A stretch of DNA of 23,383 nt. It comes from Collinsella sp. (GTDB lineage: Bacteria; Actinomycetota; Coriobacteriia; Coriobacteriales; Coriobacteriaceae). The notes beneath the pieces were generated by a model, which saw only the letters and a program-made list of their open reading frames with translations, was not told where the DNA came from and searched no databases. The stretch is taken from NCBI GenBank assembly GCA_019414025.1, contig DXMU01000025.1, positions 1 to 23,383 of the forward strand, written 5' to 3'. The position numbers were made by a program, and so were the translations under genes. Shown here in pieces: positions 15,039 through 21,059 of this stretch. Numbering within the stretch: position 1 is the stretch's first letter; each line of letters starts with the position of its first letter.

Positions 15039-16199
15039 CTAGCGCAGGAGCTCGGACTGCCAAGCCTCGAGCTGTTCTGCCAGACTCTTACCGGCAGCGG
15101 ACATGTCGATCTGGGGTCGTTTGGGCAGCAGTGCGCACTTAAGGATTGCCACGATGGTCTGCGAGACAAAGCGTCGTGTATCCTTGTCGAAACCTTGCGC
15201 AGTCTGGAGCATCACGGGCAGGCTCTCGCGCAGATTCCCAGCGATATCCGCAAACCGCTCAGCACCCGTAGCCTCAAACACGGAGAACAATGCATCTACA
15301 AAACGCTCGCGCTCGGCAGGCCCCACTGCAAGCAGCATCTCGCGAATGGAGCCATCAACGTATCGAGCACCGGCGGACAGGCGCTCACAGTACACGAAGT
15401 CGCGACCATCAACCACCCAGCTAAAGGGATTGTGCTGCAGCAGGCTGAACTCGGTGCTCTCAACGATGGCATAGTCCTCCTGCGTCTCAAACATCATGCC
15501 AAAGATCGACGACCGAGGTAGCGTCTTGTCGATTCGACCGGAAAGATCGGCAAAGTCGTTGCCGTTCAGAAACTCCTCGACGAAGCCCGGACCATCATGG
15601 GAATACACCCGTTCGATTCGCTCACGGGCGACATCGGAGCACATCGTCGCACCGTACACCGCAAGGTTTCCACCCTTGGAATGACCTCCGCACAAAAGCG
15701 GCCCGTCAATCGCATCCGCCGCCTCGTCCACATAACGCGCCGCGGATTCCTGGGCCGGCACAGGACACCGGAATGCCATGTTAAAGTCCTCTTTCCAGCC
15801 CACAATCGTGCTGTCGGTCCCCCGGAAGGAAAGATAACTAAACCCCGCCGGAAACCGGAACGCCATGGCTGCAAACTGCTCTGTCGCCACCACATCGCTC
15901 ACGGCACGATAGCCGCAAACGTGCACGCCACGGTAGCGAGGGCTTGCTGCCACGGCCTCCAACAAGGCCCTGCTCCCCTCTGGGTCCCACAGGTCGCCAA
16001 TCATGTCCCAGTAGCACTCGGCACGCAGCAGCTCGCGTACGTCTAGGCCCTGCCAGTTCGTCAGCTCCGCCATATCACCCGGCAAACGCAAATAGGACAA
16101 CCACGCAAAGACCAGGCTATCCACCGCGCAGAACGGCCGTTCCTCAAACGGGTCAAACGCCGTCTGGGCATAGGTCAAAAAATTAGGCGAATCCGACAT
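15039..16199 (-). CDS. DUF2974-like alpha/beta hydrolase
   Basis: A 386-residue protein with a lipase-like core: the oxyanion-side segment SYLSFRGTDSTIVGWKEDF (about 121-139), then the nucleophile elbow CGGHSKGGNLAVYGA with S174. SHDGPGFVEEF follows, probably near the acid/His region. The C-terminal 120 residues are helical. This pattern matches the DUF2974/Mbeg1-like family of predicted serine hydrolases common in gut Firmicutes and Coriobacteriia; the substrate is unknown. No signal peptide is visible, so it is probably cytoplasmic. The start at 16199 follows GGGAGGG. The gene is alone between two REP-like elements (copies B and C), which leave almost no room on either side. Confidence 0.8.
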   Translation of the reverse strand: MSDSPNFLTYAQTAFDPFEERPFCAVDSLVFAWLSYLRLPGDMAELTNWQGLDVRELLRAECYWDMIGDLWDPEGSRALLEAVAASPRYRGVHVCGYRAVSDVVATEQFAAMAFRFPAGFSYLSFRGTDSTIVGWKEDFNMAFRCPVPAQESAARYVDEAADAIDGPLLCGGHSKGGNLAVYGATMCSDVARERIERVYSHDGPGFVEEFLNGNDFADLSGRIDKTLPRSSIFGMMFETQEDYAIVESTEFSLLQHNPFSWVVDGRDFVYCERLSAGARYVDGSIREMLLAVGPAERERFVDALFSVFEATGAERFADIAGNLRESLPVMLQTAQGFDKDTRRFVSQTIVAILKCALLPKRPQIDMSAAGKSLAEQLEAWQSELLR

Positions 16200-16216
16200 G
16201 GCCCTCCCGTCAACTA

Positions 16217-16247
16217 TGGTGCATTGGGGTCAGGTTACTTTGCACCA
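16217..16247 (+). repeat. REP-like palindromic element, copy C
   Basis: A 7-bp inverted repeat (16217-16223 with 16241-16247) encloses a 17-base loop with GGGTCAGGTTACTT, one base different in the core from copy B. It lies 18 bases upstream of the hydrolase start codon and abuts the T-run side of the lactate dehydrogenase terminator. Confidence 0.7.
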
Positions 16248-16282
16248 AAAAGGCGCCCGGGCCGTGTGGGCTCGGACGCCTT
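16247..16282 (-). terminator. ldh: Rho-independent terminator of the lactate dehydrogenase gene
   Basis: A 14-bp stem (16250-16263 with 16269-16282; one mismatch and one wobble) with a 5-base loop and a T-run on the minus strand (16247-16251). It lies 31 bases after the ldh stop codon. Confidence 0.8.
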
Positions 16283-16313
16283 CATTGTAGCTTTTCGCTT
16301 TAGCGAGCTTGAT

Positions 16314-17264
16314 TTAGCAGGAGAAGTCGACGCTGTCGATGATGTCCTTGAGGGCCTTGGCGGAGGCGGTGAGCTCGTGCTGCTCGTCATCGTTCAGCGG
16401 CACGGGGACGCGGCAGACAACGCCGTCGCGGCCAACGACGGTCGGCATGGAGATGGCAAGATCGGACAGGCCGTACTCGCCCACCATAAGCGAGGAGACA
16501 GGCAGAACGGTCTGCTCATCGCGCATGACGGCAGTGCAGATGCGCTTGACGGCCATGGCGACGCCGTAGTAGGTGGCGTGCTTCTTCTCGATGATGGTGT
16601 AGGCAGAGTTCTTGACGTCCTCGGCGATGCGCTTCTCGGCAGCCTCATGCTCCAGATGACCGTGAAGCTCGCAGAAGGTGTTCAGCGGAACGCCGGCAAC
16701 CTGAGCGCTGGACCAAGCGACAAACTCGGAATCGCCGTGCTCACCCATGACATAGGCCTGGACATCGCGCGGGTCGACCTCGACATGGGCACCAAGCATC
16801 TGCTGCAGACGGCCGGTGTCGAGCACGGTACCGGAACCGATGACGTGGCCCTCGGGCAGGCCGGACATCTTGATGGCGGCGTAGGTCAGAACATCGACCG
16901 GGTTGGAGACGATGAGCAGAATGCCGTCGAAGCCGGACTTCTTAATCTCGGGGATAATGGACTTAAAGATGCTGACGTTCTTGTTGACCAGGTCCAGGCG
17001 AGTCTCACCGGGCTTCTGGGCAGCACCAGCGGTGACGACGATCATGGCGGCGTCGGCGACATCGGAATAATCGCCGGCGTAGATCTTCATCGGCTCGGCA
17101 AACGTCATGCCGTGCGCGATATCCAGGGCCTCACCCTCGGCGCGGTTCTTGTCCACGTCGATGAGGACCATCTCGGAGAACAGACCACTCTGCATCAGCG
17201 CGAACGCCGAAGACGAACCGACGAAACCGCAGCCGACAATAGCGACCTTCTTCTCGTTAACCAT
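16314..17264 (-). CDS. ldh: L-lactate dehydrogenase
   Basis: A 316-residue NAD-dependent enzyme reducing pyruvate to L-lactate in fermentation. The Rossmann loop is GCGFVGSS (11-18), followed by LIDVDKNRAEGEALDIAHG. The mobile loop AAQKPGETR (81-89) has Gln at the position that favours lactate over malate. IGSGTVLDTGRL carries the substrate-binding D149/R152, and GEHGDSE contains the catalytic H176. The ATG at 17264 has GGGAG upstream at suitable distance; the frame extends upstream to 17342, but only through non-family residues and the leader hairpin. It has its own terminator. Lactate formation fits a strictly fermentative gut bacterium. Confidence 0.95.
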   Translation of the reverse strand: MVNEKKVAIVGCGFVGSSSAFALMQSGLFSEMVLIDVDKNRAEGEALDIAHGMTFAEPMKIYAGDYSDVADAAMIVVTAGAAQKPGETRLDLVNKNVSIFKSIIPEIKKSGFDGILLIVSNPVDVLTYAAIKMSGLPEGHVIGSGTVLDTGRLQQMLGAHVEVDPRDVQAYVMGEHGDSEFVAWSSAQVAGVPLNTFCELHGHLEHEAAEKRIAEDVKNSAYTIIEKKHATYYGVAMAVKRICTAVMRDEQTVLPVSSLMVGEYGLSDLAISMPTVVGRDGVVCRVPVPLNDDEQHELTASAKALKDIIDSVDFSC

Positions 17265-17289
17265 TAGAAACTCCCATCTCTCTCCACAA

Positions 17290-17322
17290 GCAAGCCGCCC
17301 GGGAACGACCCGAGCGGCTTGC
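17290..17322 (-). other. Leader hairpin upstream of ldh
   Basis: A 9-bp stem (17290-17298 with 17314-17322) with a further short inner stem around a 5-base loop. No T-run follows on the minus strand. It may end the aminotransferase transcript weakly or be an mRNA leader element. The rest of 17265-17465 is A/T-richer and should contain the ldh promoter; I find no convincing pair of boxes. Confidence 0.4.
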
Positions 17323-17465
17323 CGTAATCCCAATACATCCAATCGGGACTTTGATTATGCTCCTATTCGCAGCCAAAAATCGACCGTTTACCGAAATTGT
17401 TTGCAGAAATCGTAAAATAACTGCACGAAATCGGTTTCGAGCTATTGACGAGCCGAAATACCTTT

Positions 17466-18629
17466 CTAATACAGGCCCGCCTCGCGAATGGCCTCGACAG
17501 CCAAAGCAATCTGGTCGGGCGGCAAGACCAGCGCCATGCGCACGTGCCCCTCGCCCGAAGGACCAAAGCTCGCGCCCGGCGTCACCACAACGCCGGCCTT
17601 CTCCATGAGCTCCTCGCAAAACGCCATGGAATCGGTGCGACCACCGGGAAGCTTGGCCCACACAAACATAGAGCCATGCGCGTTGGGACGCTCCCAGCCC
17701 AGGCCCTCAAGACCGTCGCACAGGGCATCGCGGCGCTCCTGGTACTTCAGACGCTGCGCCTCGACCTCATCGCGCGGACCGTTCAGGCAGGCGATAGCAG
17801 CCTTCTGGATCGGGAAGAACATACCAAAGTCGATCTGGCCGCGCAGCTTGGCAAAGGCAGAGACCACGTCCTCGCGGCCGACCAAAAAGCCGATACGCGC
17901 ACCGGTAACGTTAAACGACTTGGAAAGCGAGAAGAACTCCACGCCCACCTCAAGCGCACCAGGATACTGCAAGAAGCTTCCGCCCGGCTCGCCGTCGAAC
18001 ACGATGTCGGAGTACGCGTTGTCATGGACGATGAGCAGGTCGTGCTCGCGGGCGAAAGCGATGATCTCCTCGTAGACCTCGGGCGTGCCCACCGAGCCGA
18101 CCGGGTTGGCGGGCAACGACACGATCATATACTTGGCACGATCGGCCACCTCGGGATCGATGCCCGCCACATAGGGCAGGTAATTATGCTCGGCGACCAA
18201 CGGATAGTACTCGAGCTTGGCATCGGCAATCTTGGCGCCCGCCTCAAAGACCGGGTAGCACGGATCGGGAACCAGAATGGTGTCACCCGGATCGAGCAGA
18301 GCCAGGCCCAAATGGCCCACGCCCTCCTGCGTGCCGTTACACGACTGCACCATGGACGGTGTAATGCCCGAAACGCCAAAGCGACGCTCATAGTAATCGC
18401 ATACGGCCTGCTTGAGTTCGGGCAGGTCGCGCAAGGCGTACTTCCACATCTCGGGATCCTGGGCTGCATGCGTGAGCGCCTCGACCACGTGGCCGTACGG
18501 CTTAAAGTCGGGCGTGCCCACGCTCATGTTGTAAATGGTCTTGCCCTGAGCCTTCAGCGCGAGCAGCTTGTTGTTGAGCGAGGCGAAGACCTCCGTGCCA
18601 AAGCGGTCGAGACGCTGCGATGCCTGCAT
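17466..18629 (-). CDS. Class I/II aminotransferase, candidate N-acetyl-LL-DAP (PatA-like) or LL-DAP aminotransferase
   Basis: A 387-residue PLP enzyme of fold type I. Visible are NMSVGTPDFKP (34-44), NGTQEG (98-103) binding the phosphate side, SLPANPVGS (171-179), HDNAYSD (202-208), the Schiff-base lysine K237 in SLSKSFNVTGARIGF, and a C-terminal GHVRMAL with the substrate arginine. Length and motifs fit the aspartate/LL-DAP aminotransferase group that includes Bacillus PatA, which makes N-acetyl-LL-diaminopimelate. The nearby DapH requires such an enzyme, so this assignment is attractive but not proved; alanine or aromatic transaminases look similar. The start at 18629 follows GGAAGGTGG. Immediately upstream sits a terminator hairpin in its leader. 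Confidence 0.82.
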   Translation of the reverse strand: MQASQRLDRFGTEVFASLNNKLLALKAQGKTIYNMSVGTPDFKPYGHVVEALTHAAQDPEMWKYALRDLPELKQAVCDYYERRFGVSGITPSMVQSCNGTQEGVGHLGLALLDPGDTILVPDPCYPVFEAGAKIADAKLEYYPLVAEHNYLPYVAGIDPEVADRAKYMIVSLPANPVGSVGTPEVYEEIIAFAREHDLLIVHDNAYSDIVFDGEPGGSFLQYPGALEVGVEFFSLSKSFNVTGARIGFLVGREDVVSAFAKLRGQIDFGMFFPIQKAAIACLNGPRDEVEAQRLKYQERRDALCDGLEGLGWERPNAHGSMFVWAKLPGGRTDSMAFCEELMEKAGVVVTPGASFGPSGEGHVRMALVLPPDQIALAVEAIREAGLY

Positions 18630-18647
18630 GGTGCCACCTTCCGATAT

Positions 18648-18677
18648 AAAAAAGCGGCGCTCCGACAAGAGCGCCGC
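18648..18677 (-). terminator. Rho-independent terminator just upstream of the aminotransferase start codon
   Basis: A perfect 9-bp GC stem (18654-18662 with 18669-18677) has a 6-base loop and is followed by six T residues (18648-18653) on the minus strand. The T-run ends 18 bases before the ATG at 18629. It may end the nadE transcript or serve as an attenuator of the aminotransferase gene. Confidence 0.85.
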
Positions 18678-18689
18678 GCGATACGGGCC

Positions 18690-18718
18690 ATCAGATTGCA
18701 AAAGTGTAACGCTTGCAA
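18690..18718 (-). promoter_or_regulatory. Candidate promoter or leader structure before the aminotransferase
   Basis: On the minus strand TTGCAA (18713-18718) and TCTGAT (18690-18695) are 17 bases apart, upstream of the terminator hairpin. The same segment can fold: ATACGGG/CCCGTAT (18681-18687 with 18721-18727) encloses two TTGCAA copies (18696-18701, 18713-18718). Either reading would place the terminator inside or next to the aminotransferase leader. Confidence 0.35.
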
Positions 18719-18746
18719 CCCCCGTATTGGTTCAATTTAGCCAACC

Positions 18747-20747
18747 TTAGTCAACTGGATTGAGCGCGTCGATCTGCGCAAGCCACAGACGCGAGCTGGC
18801 GTCACTCGGCATACGCCAATCGCCGCGCGGGCTGAGCGTCACCGAACCAACCTTGGGGCCATCGGGCAGGCAGCTGCGCTTAAACTGCTGGGCAAAGAAG
18901 CGACGATAGAACGTACGCAGCCACGTGTGGATGGTGGCTTTGTCGTAGACGCCCTCGAAGCTCTTGAGCGACATGCGGTAGATCTTACCCGGCTCAAAGC
19001 CAAAGCGCAGCAGGTAGTAGAGGAAGTAGTCGTGCAGCTCGTAGGGGCCCACCAGATCCTCGGTCTTCTGGGCGATCTCGCCGTCACCCGTGGGCGGCAG
19101 AAGTTCGGGAGACACCGGCGTATCGAGGATATCGAGCAGCACCTTGGCGATGCGCCCGCCAAAGACATCGGCCGCATAGCGCACCAGATGGCGCACGAGC
19201 GTCTTGGGCACGCTCGCGTTGACGGCATACATGCTCATGTGGTCACCGTTGTACGTAGCCCAGCCGAGCGCCAACTCCGACAGGTCGCCGGTGCCGATGA
19301 CAAAGCCGCCCGCCTGGTTGGCCAGGTCCATGAGGATCTGCGTGCGCTCGCGCGCCTGGCTGTTCTCGTAGGTCACGTCCTGAACGGCTGGGTCGTGCTC
19401 GATGTCCTTAAAGTGCTGCTCTACGGCCGCGTGGATCGAGACCTCTCGGAAGCTCACGCCCAGGTCGCGCGCGAGCGACTCGGCATTGGACTTGGTGCGG
19501 TGCGTGGTGCCAAAGCCCGGCATGGACACGGCCGTGATACCGGTGCGCGGCAGCCCCAGTGCATCGAAAGCGCGAACTGTCACAAGCAGTGCCAGCGTGG
19601 AGTCCAAGCCGCCCGAAAGACCGATGACTGCAGCCTTGGTACCCGTATGGGCAAGGCGGGTCTTGAGGCCGGCAGTCTGCAGGTCGAGGATGGTCTCGCA
19701 ACGCTCGGCCAGGTCACCATGGTCGGCCGGAACAAAGGGCGCGCGCGGGAAAACGCGGTCGATATCGCAGGCATCGCGCAGGACAGGCTCTTCGGCCAGC
19801 ACGCCCTCAAACGAAAATTCAACGGTCGTGGCCTCCGGCGCATCGTCCGCGCGCGTCCACGTCGTCGAGCGACGGCGCTCGGCAACCAAGCGGTCAAGAT
19901 CGACATCGGCGACCGCCATATCGCAGGTGAGAAGCCCGGTCGCGGCAAGCTTGGAGCCGTTCTCGTAGATAAGGTTCTCCCCCGCAAAGACCATATCGGT
20001 CGTGGACTCGCCCTCGCTCGCGTCCGCGTAGGCATAGGCGCAGTACAGGCGCGCACTCTGATTGGAGATAAGGCTACGGCGGTAATCTGCCTTACCGATA
20101 ATCTCATCCGAGGCCGACGAGTTGAGAATCACCGTCGCACCGGCAAGCGCCATCTCGGTCGAAGGGGGTGCCGGCACCCACAAGTCCTCACAAACCTCGA
20201 CGCCCAGCACCAGGTCCTCGGCGTCCTCATCGCAGCAGCGGTAGACAAGCCCCGAACCCAGCGGGACCGGACCCTGACCGGCAAATTCAAGCCAAACGGG
20301 ATCGGTAGGTGCCGGAGCAAACCAACGGCGCTCATAGAACTCGCCATAGTTGGGCAGATACTTCTTGGCCGTGAGGCCCAAAAGCTCGCCCGCGCAGCAC
20401 ACGGCGGCGCAGTTGTAGATATTCTCGGCAACTGCAACGGGAAGACCGATGGTAAAGACGACCGGCAACTCACGGGTTTCATCAAGGATGTGCACAAGTG
20501 CCGCCTCGCAGGCATGCAGCAGTGTGCGGTTATGGAACAGATCGGCCGCGGTATAGCCGCACAGATTAAGCTCGGGCAAAACCAGAGCGCGAACGCCGCG
20601 CTCGGTAGCCTCGCGAACAGCCGCCAGCGCAACCTCGGCATTGCCCTCGACATCTGCCACGCGAATCTGCGGCGACGCCGCCGCCACACGCAAAAAGCCA
20701 TCGTTCTTATTAGCCGAAACGCAGCATTGCCTTGTTGATCTGGACAC
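18747..20747 (-). CDS. nadE: Glutamine-dependent NAD+ synthetase
   Basis: A 666-residue two-domain enzyme that makes NAD+ from deamido-NAD+ with ATP and glutamine. The N-terminal nitrilase-type glutaminase has its catalytic triad: E59 (LPELNLCGY), a lysine in AKKYLPNYGEFYE (128/129) and C186 (GVEVCEDLW). The C-terminal synthetase has the ATP-pyrophosphatase loop GLSGGLDST (376-384), followed by MPGFGTTHRTKSNAESLA, GTGDLSELALGWATYNGDHM and LPPTGDGEIAQKTED. Length fits the long actinobacterial NadE form. The start is a GTG at 20747 with AAGGGG about seven bases upstream; the first 15 residues are poorly conserved-looking, so a later start is possible. It is the last high-GC gene before the AT-rich segment. 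Confidence 0.94.
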   Translation of the reverse strand: MSRSTRQCCVSANKNDGFLRVAAASPQIRVADVEGNAEVALAAVREATERGVRALVLPELNLCGYTAADLFHNRTLLHACEAALVHILDETRELPVVFTIGLPVAVAENIYNCAAVCCAGELLGLTAKKYLPNYGEFYERRWFAPAPTDPVWLEFAGQGPVPLGSGLVYRCCDEDAEDLVLGVEVCEDLWVPAPPSTEMALAGATVILNSSASDEIIGKADYRRSLISNQSARLYCAYAYADASEGESTTDMVFAGENLIYENGSKLAATGLLTCDMAVADVDLDRLVAERRRSTTWTRADDAPEATTVEFSFEGVLAEEPVLRDACDIDRVFPRAPFVPADHGDLAERCETILDLQTAGLKTRLAHTGTKAAVIGLSGGLDSTLALLVTVRAFDALGLPRTGITAVSMPGFGTTHRTKSNAESLARDLGVSFREVSIHAAVEQHFKDIEHDPAVQDVTYENSQARERTQILMDLANQAGGFVIGTGDLSELALGWATYNGDHMSMYAVNASVPKTLVRHLVRYAADVFGGRIAKVLLDILDTPVSPELLPPTGDGEIAQKTEDLVGPYELHDYFLYYLLRFGFEPGKIYRMSLKSFEGVYDKATIHTWLRTFYRRFFAQQFKRSCLPDGPKVGSVTLSPRGDWRMPSDASSRLWLAQIDALNPVD

Positions 20748-20874
20748 TGGAGGCCCCTTCTACCCTGAGATTCAGTCTAACGGACGTTCACATATCTCTA
20801 ACTAGCCAAAGCAACCTCCCAGTTTACTGAGACGCCAACCTGTGCTAAGAGCATGTATTCCAAAAATATCTTTA
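20748..20874. other. Intergenic junction between nadE and the AT-rich segment
   Basis: No gene or tRNA is seen. The nadE promoter should be here, but no clear pair of boxes stands out. Composition shifts within this stretch from the high-GC side to the AT-rich side, making it the likely boundary of the acquired segment. I find no obvious direct repeat marking an attachment site. Confidence 0.4.
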
Positions 20875-20911
20875 ATTAAAAAAGGAGAAATCGATAATCG
20901 ACTTCTCCTTT
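20875..20911 (-). terminator. Rho-independent terminator of the radical SAM-peptide operon
   Basis: A 14-bp stem (20881-20894 with 20898-20911; one G-U on the RNA) with a 3-base loop is followed on the minus strand by TTT then AATTAAA; counting paired bases, the RNA shows six consecutive U residues. It starts 25 bases after the stop of the 36-codon gene and closes the operon. Confidence 0.88.
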
Positions 20912-20935
20912 AAGCGAGGCAAGTAAATTCCGAAA

Positions 20936-21046
20936 CTAATGGCAGAATTTATCCATGTAGTCCTCAAAGTCGAACACTTCTACCACGACGCCCTCTTCCT
21001 GAGACTCTTTCAGTTGCTCCAAGAGATCTTTGTTAATAACGTCCAT
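20936..21046 (-). CDS. 36-residue peptide, candidate RiPP precursor of the adjacent radical SAM enzyme
   Basis: This is a short gene directly after the radical SAM gene: its ATG lies 13 bases beyond that stop codon, and GAGGAGGT, overlapping the stop region, gives a near-perfect ribosome site. The peptide begins MDVINKDLLEQLKES, continues QEEG (residues 16-19), then a hydrophobic VVVEVF run (20-25), and ends DFEDYMDKFCH (26-36). The first half looks like an amphipathic helical leader ending near G19. The second half holds candidate modification sites: F25, F27, Y30, M31, F34, C35 and the valines. It is strongly acidic. A strong terminator follows. I know no matching family. Alternatives are a small regulatory protein or a leader peptide, but the tight coupling to a peptide-modifying type enzyme favours a precursor. 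Confidence 0.72.
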   Translation of the reverse strand: MDVINKDLLEQLKESQEEGVVVEVFDFEDYMDKFCH

Positions 21047-21059
21047 GTAGAAACCTCCT

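Noticed and set aside
18927..20738. A 603-codon + strand frame opposite nadE
   Set aside because: Antisense to a fully recognised NAD synthetase; Arg/Gly/His-rich without motifs.
20748..20935. tRNA or attachment site at the edge of the AT-rich segment
   Set aside because: No cloverleaf, CCA end or repeated att-like core could be found by eye.
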